NCBI GenBank assembly: GCA_023397655.1
Contig: JAEWTW010000011.1
Coordinates: forward strand, 1-15,487
Source: Bacillota bacterium
GTDB lineage: Bacteria; Bacillota; Clostridia; Christensenellales; SZUA-584
Direction of reading: 5' to 3'
Length of the DNA: 15,487 nt
Within the stretch, counting starts at the first letter, position 1. Every line of letters starts with the position of its first letter. The notes under the pieces were generated by a model. That model did not search any database and was not told the DNA's origin. It was given only the letters and a program-made list of their open reading frames with translations. Positions 1 to 7,539 of the stretch are shown one piece after another. Made by a program: the position numbers and the translations under genes.

Positions 1-74
1 GAATACTATCCCCTTAATTGGGTTGCGAGGGGTTCTATAGAAACGATATGCGAAAGGAGGAACAATAGTCAAGT
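1..74 (+). promoter_or_regulatory. Leader upstream of rpsL with Shine-Dalgarno
   Basis: No gene is visible here. A purine-rich Shine-Dalgarno (AAAGGAGG, 53-60) lies 14 nt before the rpsL ATG, a long spacing; an in-frame TAG at 66-68 excludes any earlier in-frame start. A short inverted repeat (CCCCT at 10-14, AGGGG near 28-32) could form a small hairpin. No convincing -35/-10 pair is seen, so the str operon promoter probably lies upstream of the window. Confidence 0.4.
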
Positions 75-449
75 ATGCCGACAATTAATCAACTTGTTAA
101 ACAAGGCAGAAAAACGGCGCAGACGAAGAGCAATTCTCCCATACTGAAGCAGAGCCCTCAGAAGAGAGGCGTATGCCTGACGGTGAGAACGATGACGCCT
201 AAAAAGCCGAATTCAGCGCTCCGTAAGATCGCGAGAGTCCGTCTGGTGAACGGCATGGAAGGTACTGCGTACATTCCGGGCATCGGCCACAACCTTCAGG
301 AACACTCTGTGGTTCTGATCAGAGGCGGTAGAGTCAAAGACCTGCCGGGCGTGAGATATCATATAGTCAGAGGCGCGTTGGACAGCGCCGGCGTGGCAAA
401 CAGGAAGCAGGCCCGTTCCAAATACGGCGCAAAGCGTCCTAAGAAGTAA
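75..449 (+). CDS. rpsL: 30S ribosomal protein S12
   Basis: Ribosomal protein S12 of the small subunit; it sits at the decoding centre and takes part in tRNA selection and translational accuracy. The 124-residue product has the family's usual length and the diagnostic N-terminus MPTINQLVKQGRK. The loop TPKKPNSALRK (41-51) keeps the lysine (K43) whose replacement gives streptomycin resistance in other bacteria, and the second conserved loop VKDLPGVRYHIVRG is intact, so a streptomycin-sensitive allele is expected (inference). It is the first gene of a classic str operon, followed 16 nt later by rpsG. Certain identification. Confidence 0.98.
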   Translation: MPTINQLVKQGRKTAQTKSNSPILKQSPQKRGVCLTVRTMTPKKPNSALRKIARVRLVNGMEGTAYIPGIGHNLQEHSVVLIRGGRVKDLPGVRYHIVRGALDSAGVANRKQARSKYGAKRPKK

Positions 450-465
450 TTGAGGAGGAATCAGC

Positions 466-936
466 ATGCCAAGACGCGGAAGCGCTCCTAAGCATGATGT
501 TCTGCCAGATCCTATATATAAGTCCACAGTGCTCACCAAGCTGATAAATCAGGTGATGCTGGATGGCAAAAAGGGCACGGCGCAGAAGATCTGCTATGAA
601 GCGTTTGATATAATGAAGGAAAAATTAGGGCTGGAACCGCTCGAGGTGTTTGAAAAGGCGATGGATAACATCATGCCTGTCCTCGAAGTGAAAGCCAGAC
701 GTGTGGGCGGTGCCACGTACCAGGTGCCTATTGAAGTTCGGCCGGACAGACGGCAGACCTTAGGTATCCGCTGGCTGGTGACCAACGTCAGAAAAAGAAG
801 CGAGCGCACGATGAAGCAGCGCCTTGCGGGCGAGATCATGGACGCCTACAACGGCACTGGCGGCAGCGTGAAGAAGCGTGAAGACACGCACAAGATGGCG
901 GAAGCCAACAGGGCGTTTGCGCACTACAGGTGGTAG
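466..936 (+). CDS. rpsG: 30S ribosomal protein S7
   Basis: Ribosomal protein S7, a primary 16S rRNA binding protein that nucleates assembly of the 30S head and lines the E site. The product is 156 residues, the length usual in Gram-positive bacteria. The N-terminus MPRRG, the segment GGATYQVPIEVRPDRR and the C-terminal KREDTHKMAEANRAFAHYRW are all family hallmarks. A strong Shine-Dalgarno (GAGGAGG) lies just before the ATG. It is co-transcribed with rpsL upstream and fusA downstream (24-nt gap). In other bacteria S7 can act as a translational repressor of the str mRNA; no specific binding structure was identified here. Confidence 0.98.
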   Translation: MPRRGSAPKHDVLPDPIYKSTVLTKLINQVMLDGKKGTAQKICYEAFDIMKEKLGLEPLEVFEKAMDNIMPVLEVKARRVGGATYQVPIEVRPDRRQTLGIRWLVTNVRKRSERTMKQRLAGEIMDAYNGTGGSVKKREDTHKMAEANRAFAHYRW

Positions 937-960
937 CATGAGACCACGAGGAGGACAATA

Positions 961-3024
961 GTGCCCAGAAAATATCCGCTGGAGAAAATAAGAAATATCG
1001 GCATTATGGCGCATATTGACGCGGGCAAGACCACCACCACAGAGCGCATTCTTTTCTATACCGGAAGAACGTATAAGCTGGGCGAGGTTCATGACGGCGA
1101 CGCCGTAATGGACTGGATGGAACAGGAGCAGGAGCGGGGTATCACGATTACGTCGGCGGCTACCTCTGCGGAATGGCGCGGCCATGGTATCAATATCATT
1201 GACACACCCGGCCACGTTGATTTTACCGTGGAAGTGGAGCGCTCATTGCGCGTGCTGGACGGCGCGATTGCCGTGTTCTGTGCGAAGGGCGGCGTGGAGC
1301 CGCAGTCGGAAACGGTGTGGCGGCAGGCGACCAAATACCACGTGCCGCGCGTCGCGTACGTGAACAAAATGGACATCATGGGCGCTGACTTTTTTAACGC
1401 CATCGACATGATGCGCGACCGCCTGAAAACCAATCCTGTCCCGATTCAGCTGCCGATAGGCAAGGAAGACGACTACCGGGGTATTGTGGACCTGATCGAT
1501 ATGAACGCGATCGTCTACGACGATGAGCTGGGCAAGGAGCTCGAGCGCATCGCGGTACCCGACGACATGAAAGAGCTGGCCGAGGAGTATCGTGAAAAGC
1601 TGATCGAATCGGTCGCGGAGCATAACGACAAGCTACTGGAGAAGTATTTTGAAGGCGAAGAGATCAGCCGAAGCGAGCTGGTAGCCGCCATCCGTGAAGC
1701 CACGATCGCGCTCGACATCGTCCCTGTGACGTGCGGGTCGTCGTACCGCAACAAGGGTGTGCAGCCGCTGCTTGACTGTATCGTTGACTTCTTGCCGTCG
1801 CCGCTGGATATCCCGCCTGTTGTCGGAAAGAACGACGACGAAGAGGACGAGGTGCGCAAGGCGGACGACTCAGAGCCGTTTTCGGCGCTGGCCTTCAAGA
1901 TCATGGCGGACCCGTATGTGGGCAAGCTCGCATTCGTGCGTGTCTACTCCGGAACGCTTAAGGCCGGCAGCACCGCCTATAACTCGACCAAGGGCAAGCG
2001 GGAGCGTATCGGGCGCATGCTGCGCATGCACGCCAACTCACGCGAGGACATCGACGAGCTCAACGCGGGCGACATCGCCGCTGTTGTGGGCCTTAAAGCC
2101 ATCACGACGGGCGACACGCTCTGCGACGACAAGCACACCATTGTGCTGGAGACGATGGACTTCCCCGAGCCGGTGATTGAGGTGGCGATTGAGCCCAAGA
2201 CGAAGGCCGGGCAGGAGAAGATGGGCATCGCTCTGGCGCGCCTGTCTGAAGAGGACCCGACTTTCCGTACATACACCGACCCGGAGACGGGGCAGACGAT
2301 CATCGCGGGCATGGGTGAGCTCCATCTGGAGATCATCGTGGACCGCATGATGCGCGAGTATAAGGTGGAGGCCAAGGTGGGTAAACCGCAGGTTTCTTAC
2401 CGCGAGACGATACGCAAAACCGTCAAGACAACGGGTCTGTACAAAAAACAGTCGGGCGGCAAAGGCCAGTTCGGCCATGTCGTCATCGAGCTGGAACCGC
2501 TGGAGCCGGGCGCGGGTTACGAATTCGTCGACAAGATCGTCGGAGGCGTGGTCCCCAAGGAATATATCCCGGCTGTGGATGAAGGTATCCGCGAAGCAGC
2601 CAAGAACGGCGTGCTCGCCGGCTTTGAGGTGATGGACTTCCGCGCGACGCTGGTGGACGGCAGCTACCATGAGGTGGACTCGTCGGAAATCGCGTTCAAG
2701 ATCGCGGGCTCCATGGCGTTCAAGGACGCGGTGAAGAGCGCGGCGCCGGTGCTGCTGGAACCCATCATGGCGGTGGAAGTGCACGTGCCGGATGATTATC
2801 TTGGCGACGTGATGGGTAACCTGAATTCAAGGAGAGGCCAGATTGAAGGCACGGAGCTGCGCGGCGGGGCACAAGTGATCCGCTCAATGGTTCCGCTGTC
2901 TGAGATGTTTGGCTACGCGACCGACCTTCGGAGCCGGACGCAGGGGCGCGGTACGTTCACGATGCAGTTTTCGCATTACAACGAAGTGCCCAAATCCATC
3001 GCGGAGAAGGTTATCGGCGGCTGA
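961..3024 (+). CDS. fusA: Elongation factor G
   Basis: EF-G, the GTPase that drives translocation of tRNAs and mRNA on the ribosome and helps recycle ribosomes with RRF. The 687-residue protein starts with GTG; a GAGGAGG Shine-Dalgarno lies directly upstream and the N-terminus (MPRKYPLEKIRNIGIMAHID) fits the family. GTPase motifs: G1 AHIDAGKTTT (17-26), G2 RGITIT (59-64), G3 DTPGH (81-85), G4 NKMD (135-138). Domains II-V follow, with typical segments such as GMGELHLEII and RGQIEG. The length is close to that of other Firmicute EF-Gs, and this is the canonical translation factor rather than a tetracycline-protection paralogue. Third gene of the str operon. Confidence 0.97.
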   Translation: MPRKYPLEKIRNIGIMAHIDAGKTTTTERILFYTGRTYKLGEVHDGDAVMDWMEQEQERGITITSAATSAEWRGHGINIIDTPGHVDFTVEVERSLRVLDGAIAVFCAKGGVEPQSETVWRQATKYHVPRVAYVNKMDIMGADFFNAIDMMRDRLKTNPVPIQLPIGKEDDYRGIVDLIDMNAIVYDDELGKELERIAVPDDMKELAEEYREKLIESVAEHNDKLLEKYFEGEEISRSELVAAIREATIALDIVPVTCGSSYRNKGVQPLLDCIVDFLPSPLDIPPVVGKNDDEEDEVRKADDSEPFSALAFKIMADPYVGKLAFVRVYSGTLKAGSTAYNSTKGKRERIGRMLRMHANSREDIDELNAGDIAAVVGLKAITTGDTLCDDKHTIVLETMDFPEPVIEVAIEPKTKAGQEKMGIALARLSEEDPTFRTYTDPETGQTIIAGMGELHLEIIVDRMMREYKVEAKVGKPQVSYRETIRKTVKTTGLYKKQSGGKGQFGHVVIELEPLEPGAGYEFVDKIVGGVVPKEYIPAVDEGIREAAKNGVLAGFEVMDFRATLVDGSYHEVDSSEIAFKIAGSMAFKDAVKSAAPVLLEPIMAVEVHVPDDYLGDVMGNLNSRRGQIEGTELRGGAQVIRSMVPLSEMFGYATDLRSRTQGRGTFTMQFSHYNEVPKSIAEKVIGG

Positions 3025-3042
3025 AAACATTAGGTTATTTTA

Positions 3043-3074
3043 AAACGGCAGGCGGCCAAAAGCGGCATCCGTTT
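3043..3074 (+). promoter_or_regulatory. Hairpin in the fusA-tuf intergenic region
   Basis: AAACGG (3043-3048) pairs perfectly with CCGTTT (3069-3074), with a possible inner GCC/GGC pairing. No T-tract follows, so it does not look like a complete intrinsic terminator. It may be an mRNA stability or processing element, or a weak attenuator, between fusA and the much more highly expressed tuf; this role is inference. Confidence 0.3.
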
Positions 3075-3124
3075 GTAACACAAATTAATCAATGATATCC
3101 AACAATGATTAGGAGGAGAAATCA

Positions 3125-4336
3125 ATGGCAAAAGCTAAGTTCGAAAGAAACAAGCCCCATGTCAACATCGGCACGATCGGTCACGTTGACCATGGCAAAA
3201 CGACACTGACGGCAGCTATCACGATGACTCTGGCCCAGAGCGGCCAGGCGAAAGTCATGAAATATGACGAAATCGACAAGGCGCCGGAAGAAAAAGAGCG
3301 TGGTATCACGATCAACACCGCTCACGTTGAGTACGAGACGGATGCCCGTCACTACGCTCACGTGGACTGCCCGGGCCATGCTGACTATGTTAAGAACATG
3401 ATCACTGGTGCTGCGCAGATGGACGGCGCGATCCTCGTGGTGTCCGCCGCTGACGGCCCGATGCCCCAGACCCGTGAGCACATCCTGCTCGCCCGTCAGG
3501 TTAACGTGCCTTACATAGTGGTTTTCCTGAACAAGGTTGACCAGGTTGACGATGAAGAGCTGCTCGAGCTGGTCGAGATGGAAGTCCGCGACCTGCTGTC
3601 TTCCTACGAGTTCCCGGGCGACGACATCCCGGTGGTCCGCGGCAGCGCGCTGCAGGCGATGAACGCTCTGATCGAAGGCAAAAACGCTAAGGAAGCGGCC
3701 GAGTGCAAATGCATCTTCGAGCTGATGGACGCTGTGGACAGCTACATCCCGACTCCCGAGAGAGCTTCTGACAAGCCGTTCCTGATGCCTGTTGAAGACG
3801 TGTTCTCCATCACCGGCCGCGGCACCGTGGCGACGGGCAGAGTTGAGAGAGGCACGATCAAGATTCAGGAATCCGTCGAAATCGTCGGCATGACCGAGAA
3901 GACCCGTGACGTTGTTGTTACCGGCGTCGAGATGTTCCGCAAGCTGCTTGATTCGGCGATGGCGGGCGATAACGTTGGTCTGCTGCTCCGCGGCGTGCAG
4001 AGAAACGAAATCGAGCGCGGCCAGGTTCTGGCGAAGAAGGGCACAATCAAGCCGCACACCCACTACATGGGTCAGGTTTACGTGCTGAAGAAGGAAGAAG
4101 GCGGCCGTCACACGCCATTCTTTGATGGCTACCGTCCGCAGTTCTACTTCAGAACAACCGACGTGACGGGCAGCATCAAGTTGCCGGAAGGCACCGAGAT
4201 GGTTATGCCTGGCGACAACATCACGATGGAGATCAAGCTGATCACCCCCATCGCGATCGAAGAAGGTCTCCGTTTTGCTATCCGTGAAGGCGGCAGAACG
4301 GTTGGTTCCGGCGTTGTTGTCAGCGTGGTCGAGTAA
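3125..4336 (+). CDS. tuf: Elongation factor Tu
   Basis: EF-Tu, the GTPase that delivers aminoacyl-tRNA to the ribosomal A site. GTPase motifs: G1 GHVDHGKT (19-26), G2 RGITINTAH (59-67), G3 DCPGH (81-85), G4 NKVD (136-139; many EF-Tus have NKCD) and G5 GSAL (173-176). Domains II (GRGTVATGRVERG) and III (C-terminal GGRTVGSGVVVSVVE) are intact. At 403 residues it is about 9 longer than the E. coli protein; most of the excess is an insertion of about 8 residues after GSAL, around 180-197, carrying a Cys-Lys-Cys (C194, C196). A perfect AGGAGGAG Shine-Dalgarno precedes the ATG. It is the last gene of the str operon, and a decayed copy of its 3' end lies just downstream. Confidence 0.98.
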   Translation: MAKAKFERNKPHVNIGTIGHVDHGKTTLTAAITMTLAQSGQAKVMKYDEIDKAPEEKERGITINTAHVEYETDARHYAHVDCPGHADYVKNMITGAAQMDGAILVVSAADGPMPQTREHILLARQVNVPYIVVFLNKVDQVDDEELLELVEMEVRDLLSSYEFPGDDIPVVRGSALQAMNALIEGKNAKEAAECKCIFELMDAVDSYIPTPERASDKPFLMPVEDVFSITGRGTVATGRVERGTIKIQESVEIVGMTEKTRDVVVTGVEMFRKLLDSAMAGDNVGLLLRGVQRNEIERGQVLAKKGTIKPHTHYMGQVYVLKKEEGGRHTPFFDGYRPQFYFRTTDVTGSIKLPEGTEMVMPGDNITMEIKLITPIAIEEGLRFAIREGGRTVGSGVVVSVVE

Positions 4337-4357
4337 TCGGTACTTAAACGCATTCAG

Positions 4358-4390
4358 AAGGAGGGGCTATAAACGCCTCTCCTTTTTGTT
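4358..4390 (+). terminator. Intrinsic terminator of the str operon
   Basis: A 10-bp stem (4358-4367 with 4375-4384, one G-T pair) closes a 7-nt loop and runs into a T-tract (4383-4387). It lies 21 nt after the tuf stop codon, so it is the expected end of the str transcript. Confidence 0.9.
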
Positions 4391-4440
4391 TACCCATTAA
4401 GAAGGAAGCGTATAAGAGAGTCAGACAGCCGAAGGGCATT

Positions 4441-4525
4441 TATCTGATTACCTCCATCATCATTGAAGAAGGCCTCCGCTTCGCGCGGCTTAGGCGGACT
4501 CGGTGTTGTTATTGACGAGGATTAA
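4441..4525 (+). pseudogene. Relic of a second tuf gene (3' end only)
   Basis: This stretch resembles the last ~30 codons of tuf but is broken. From 4444 one frame reads LITSIIIEEGLRFAR, matching LITPIAIEEGLRFAIR of the intact EF-Tu. After a small deletion another frame continues GGLGVVIDED and stops at TAA (4523-4525), matching GGRTVGSGVVVSVVE. Codons are missing at the junction, so no functional product is possible. A terminator resembling that of the intact tuf lies at the corresponding distance downstream. The simplest reading (inference) is that a tandem tuf copy was deleted and only its tail survived. No intact gene lies between 4337 and 4703. Confidence 0.8.
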
Positions 4526-4546
4526 GCCATATCAGTATACGTTCAG

Positions 4547-4574
4547 AAGGGGGAGCTATAAAAGCTCCTCTTTT
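4547..4574 (+). terminator. Second, tuf-like intrinsic terminator
   Basis: GGAGCT (4552-4557) pairs with AGCTCC (4563-4568) and the stem extends outward with G-T and A-T pairs into TCTTTT (4569-4574). The flanking words (TTCAGAAGG before, GCTATAAA in the stem-loop) match the terminator at 4358-4390, so the two look like paralogous copies belonging to the intact and relic tuf genes. Confidence 0.8.
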
Positions 4575-4690
4575 GCGTATAAAGAATATTGCTGGGATAA
4601 ATGAAAGCAGATATATGAAAATTAGTGCGGCATATGGTAATATAGAGGAAGTTATGACGGATATGGAAGGCACCATAAGAAGTATGTTAT

Positions 4691-4697
4691 GGGAGGG
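4691..4697 (+). promoter_or_regulatory. Shine-Dalgarno that sets the zinc-ribbon protein start
   Basis: GGGAGGG lies 6 nt before ATG 4704. This favours that start over the in-frame ATG at 4689, which overlaps this site and would add only five residues before the zinc-ribbon cysteines. Confidence 0.7.
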
Positions 4698-4703
4698 CAA
4701 GTT

Positions 4704-6152
4704 ATGTTTTGTAAAAAATGCGGGGCACCAGTGGGAGAGGGCAGCCGGTTTTGTATGAACTGCGGGACTCCGGTTGAGCCGGGATCACAGGGAGAGAGCG
4801 TACCTGCAGCGTCAGATGGCATACCTGCGCCATCGCCAACACAAGTGCAGAATACATATGGCTATATACCACCATTTAATGGATCGGCTCCGTATGGACC
4901 CCCTCCGGTGAAAAAAAGCATGAGCAAAAAAGCAAAAGGCCTGATGTGGGGCGGGATAGGTCTGGCTGCGGCGCTGGGCATAGCGGCCATACTGGTGTTT
5001 GTTGTGTTTGCCGGCGGTGGGCTGCTGTCCGGGAACACCGTACAGACGCGCTTTGTAAACGCAGGGGCTGGCGTTTTTGCAGAAGCGTTGTCCGACTTTA
5101 GCTTGGGACCTGTACCCGACCTTGGCAGCCAGCCATTTGACATGGAAATAACGGTGGATGCGAAGATACCGGCGTCGGGAGGGAACATGGAAGTATCCAT
5201 GGCCTACGACAAACAGGCGCTGGGGGTGCTGCTGAATAGCGAAGACACCGGGAAAATACGGATGCTGCTGCTGGAGGATACACTGTATGCCGAGACGTTC
5301 GGATCGGTGTCGGGTATCCGTTTTGATACCGATGCTGATTTGTCCATGCCAATGACGCTCAAGGACCGGCTGAATGCGCTGGCGAGCGATGACAAAGAAG
5401 AGGTTAACTACAAGATGCTGGCTGAAGCTTTTGTAAACAGCATCGATGAGGAATGCTTTGAGAAAAAGAAAGACAGTTTTGAGCTGAATTTAACAGCCAA
5501 GGATGTGCAGGATGCGCTGGAGACGTTTGCTGAAAAACTGGATGAGGATGATGCTCTGAGCAAAGAGCTGAAAAAACTTGCCGAAAATTCGGGTTCATCG
5601 CATACGGATATCGAAGAGGCGCTGGAACAAGCCGTGGCCGCGCTGGACTATGAGGATTTTGATTTGAGCATTGTCATTACTTATACGGGTGGCAAACCGA
5701 CTCAGATAAAAATGACATTCGAGGACGATACGGAAGAGACGATTATAAGCTTTGGCTCAAAACAGCAGGAGAAGGGCAGACTTATCAGGTTCAGCATCAA
5801 ATCGGACAACGCGTATAGTGAAGTGGATGCGGATATGCTGGTGTCGAAGGCAAGCGACGGGCTGGAACTCTCCGGCAGTTTTGAACCGGGAGTAGGGGAA
5901 AACTATGATTTTGATGGTATAATCAAACTGTCGGGCGATACCTTGTCCGGTGATTTTGATATCAAAGGAAGCGGCACCGATGAGGATGTGTCATTAAGCT
6001 TCGAGCGTGTGCTGACTTTAGGTATGCCTGGTACGCCAGTGGAGAAGGACAGACGCTTCAAAATGGACACAGCCGGCGCAGATGTAGAGGACCTGGAGGA
6101 TGCGATGAGCACGATGCTTCCCTACTGGATGATGGGCGGATACGCGTTCTGA
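4704..6152 (+). CDS. Zinc-ribbon single-pass membrane protein, unknown function
   Basis: I do not recognise a specific function. The 482-residue product starts MFCKKCG, the usual opening of small zinc-ribbon domains; the cysteines are C3-X2-C6-X10-C17-X2-C20, a probable zinc site. A Pro/Ser/Gly-rich linker (about 25-70) leads to a Lys-rich stretch and one hydrophobic segment (about 80-106), probably membrane-spanning with the ribbon inside. The remainder (about 110-482) is acidic and rich in polar residues, presumably outside the cell, and may be a substrate- or wall-facing domain. Proteins of this plan (cytoplasmic zinc ribbon, one TM, large outer domain) are common in Clostridia and mostly uncharacterised. 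The coding sequence is less GC-rich than its neighbours. It sits alone between the tuf relic and pfk; no clear promoter was found. Confidence 0.85.
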   Translation: MFCKKCGAPVGEGSRFCMNCGTPVEPGSQGESVPAASDGIPAPSPTQVQNTYGYIPPFNGSAPYGPPPVKKSMSKKAKGLMWGGIGLAAALGIAAILVFVVFAGGGLLSGNTVQTRFVNAGAGVFAEALSDFSLGPVPDLGSQPFDMEITVDAKIPASGGNMEVSMAYDKQALGVLLNSEDTGKIRMLLLEDTLYAETFGSVSGIRFDTDADLSMPMTLKDRLNALASDDKEEVNYKMLAEAFVNSIDEECFEKKKDSFELNLTAKDVQDALETFAEKLDEDDALSKELKKLAENSGSSHTDIEEALEQAVAALDYEDFDLSIVITYTGGKPTQIKMTFEDDTEETIISFGSKQQEKGRLIRFSIKSDNAYSEVDADMLVSKASDGLELSGSFEPGVGENYDFDGIIKLSGDTLSGDFDIKGSGTDEDVSLSFERVLTLGMPGTPVEKDRRFKMDTAGADVEDLEDAMSTMLPYWMMGGYAF

Positions 6153-6201
6153 AACAAAAAAGCCGTCAATTAGCGGCAACAGCGGCTGTCATGTGCTGGT
6201 A

Positions 6202-6229
6202 TTGGACAGTTCTCGGGAAATAATATAAA
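6202..6229 (+). promoter_or_regulatory. Probable promoter of the phosphofructokinase gene
   Basis: TTGGAC (6202-6207) and TATAAA (6224-6229) are separated by 16 nt, giving a plausible sigma-A promoter with transcription starting about 60 nt before the ATG. An alternative -10 (TAATAT, 6221-6226) overlaps but would be too close to this -35. Confidence 0.5.
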
Positions 6230-6294
6230 ATAAACAGAGTTTGAATACGTCAGCTGGGTTTATATATGGCATGAAAACTATTGGAGGATAACAT

Positions 6295-7356
6295 ATGGCA
6301 AAGCGTATTGGTATACTGACAAGCGGCGGCGACTGTCCCGGTCTCAATGCGGCGATAAGAGGCGTGGCCCGCGCGTCATACCAGTTTTTCGACGACGCTC
6401 AGATCATCGGCATCATGGACGGGTTTGGCGGGCTGATCGATCTCGAATACCGAGAGATGGCGAAGGAGGAGTTTTCCGGCATACTGACACGAGGCGGCAC
6501 GATACTTCGCACGTCACGGCAGCGGGAGAAGATGATGCGGCAGAACTCCGGCAAATACCTTGACTCGTTCAAGATGATGGCGAAGAACTACGATAAGATG
6601 GGGCTTGACTGCATCGTGGTGATCGGCGGGAACGGAACACACGCGGCCGCGGGCATGCTGTATGACCAGGGACTTAATGTGATCAGTCTTCCGAAGACGA
6701 TCGACAACGACGTATGGGGCACCGAGGTGACGTTCGGTTATCAGAGCGCCGTCAATATCGCAACGGACGTGATCGACAAGGTGCACACCACAGCGGTTTC
6801 ACACTCGCGTGTGATGATCGTGGAACTGATGGGCAACGAAGCCGGCTGGCTGACGCTCTCCGCAGGCATCGCGGGCGGCGCCGATGTGATACTGATTCCC
6901 GAGATACCGTATGACATTAACGTCGTGGCCGATGTGATCAACGACCGGTATGAGAGCGGCAAGCACTTCTCCATCATTGCGGTGGCGGAAGGGGCTCTCA
7001 GCATCTGTGATGATAAGGACCAGTGCTTTAAGGGCCAGCATTATTCCATCGGCTATAAGCTCGCGGACGAGCTGAATAAAGTGATCGATATCGACACGCG
7101 CGTGGTAGTGCCCGGGCACTATCAGCGCGGCGGCGCTCCCTGCCCGTACGACCGTGTGCTGGCGACGCATCTGGGCGTTTATGCGGCGAAGCTGATTGAG
7201 AAGCGCGACTTTGGACGTACGGTGGCGGTAAAGGGCGGCGAAGTGACGTCCAACCTCATCAAGGAAGTGGCGGGCTTAACCAAGACGGTGCCGCTGAACG
7301 CGCCGCTGCTGGCGGTGGGCCGCGAAATCGGCCTCAGCTACGGCGAGCCGAAGTAA
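6295..7356 (+). CDS. pfkA: 6-phosphofructokinase (PfkA family, group III / mixed-substrate type)
   Basis: Phosphorylates fructose 6-phosphate to fructose 1,6-bisphosphate, the committing step of glycolysis. The 353-residue protein has the PfkA fold signatures: GGDCPGLNAAIRG (11-23), GGNGT (111-115), PKTIDND (133-139, with the catalytic aspartate D137), MGNEAGWLT and GHYQRGGAPCPYDR. The residues that separate ATP- from pyrophosphate-dependent enzymes are mixed: the position equal to E. coli G104 is Gly (G114, ATP-like), while that equal to G124 is Lys (K134, PPi-like); the usual Asp before G104 is Asn (N113). This places it in the PfkA subfamily with mixed donor use, so ATP is likely but not certain. 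Shine-Dalgarno GGAGGA lies just upstream. Monocistronic by its own promoter and terminator. Confidence 0.93.
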   Translation: MAKRIGILTSGGDCPGLNAAIRGVARASYQFFDDAQIIGIMDGFGGLIDLEYREMAKEEFSGILTRGGTILRTSRQREKMMRQNSGKYLDSFKMMAKNYDKMGLDCIVVIGGNGTHAAAGMLYDQGLNVISLPKTIDNDVWGTEVTFGYQSAVNIATDVIDKVHTTAVSHSRVMIVELMGNEAGWLTLSAGIAGGADVILIPEIPYDINVVADVINDRYESGKHFSIIAVAEGALSICDDKDQCFKGQHYSIGYKLADELNKVIDIDTRVVVPGHYQRGGAPCPYDRVLATHLGVYAAKLIEKRDFGRTVAVKGGEVTSNLIKEVAGLTKTVPLNAPLLAVGREIGLSYGEPK

Positions 7357-7378
7357 CACAACGAATAAGCGCCTGCTG

Positions 7379-7414
7379 CGCCCTGCCGGTACCGACTGCC
7401 GACAGGGCGTTTTT
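7379..7414 (+). terminator. Intrinsic terminator after pfkA
   Basis: CGCCCTG (7379-7385) pairs with CAGGGCG (7403-7409), with an inner CGG/CCG pairing, followed by TTTTT (7410-7414). It lies about 20 nt after the pfkA stop and before the glmU promoter. Confidence 0.9.
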
Positions 7415-7470
7415 ACAGCGTATAGAGATGGTTATGCTGTGCGGCAACATCATGGATTAAGGCGGGCGCA

Positions 7471-7499
7471 TTGACACGCCCTTCATAATACACTAATAT
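7471..7499 (+). promoter_or_regulatory. Near-consensus promoter of the glmU-HAD-pth-mfd operon
   Basis: A perfect -35 TTGACA (7471-7476) and TAATAT (7494-7499) are separated by 17 nt. Transcription would start around 7506, which rules out the in-frame ATG at 7504 as the glmU start. Confidence 0.8.
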
Positions 7500-7525
7500 T
7501 GTTATGGCAAAAAAATGTTGCAGAC

Positions 7526-7530
7526 AGGAG
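7526..7530 (+). promoter_or_regulatory. Shine-Dalgarno that sets the glmU start
   Basis: AGGAG is 9 nt before ATG 7540 but only 3 nt before ATG 7534, so 7540 is preferred; the two starts differ by two codons. Confidence 0.6.
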
Positions 7531-7539
7531 TATATGACA

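Noticed and set aside
2038..2784. Long minus-strand open frame (248 codons) opposite fusA
   Set aside because: It lies wholly opposite a certain EF-G gene; the GC-rich codon bias leaves the antisense frame open. Its His/Arg/Leu-rich composition is typical of such shadows.
4573..4758. 61-codon + strand frame between the tuf relic terminator and the zinc-ribbon gene
   Set aside because: It starts inside the terminator hairpin tail, overlaps the zinc-ribbon gene in another frame and has no Shine-Dalgarno or recognisable motif.
6155..6187. Hairpin after the zinc-ribbon gene (A-tract, AGCCG, CGGCT) as a terminator
   Set aside because: On the + strand no T-tract follows. It resembles a minus-strand terminator (4-5 bp stem then six T), but no minus-strand gene reads into it and the stem is weak.
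7504..7539. Upstream in-frame ATG starts of glmU (7504 and 7534)
   Set aside because: 7504 lies at or before the predicted transcription start; 7534 is only 3 nt from the Shine-Dalgarno. ATG 7540 has 9-nt spacing and gives the usual protein length.
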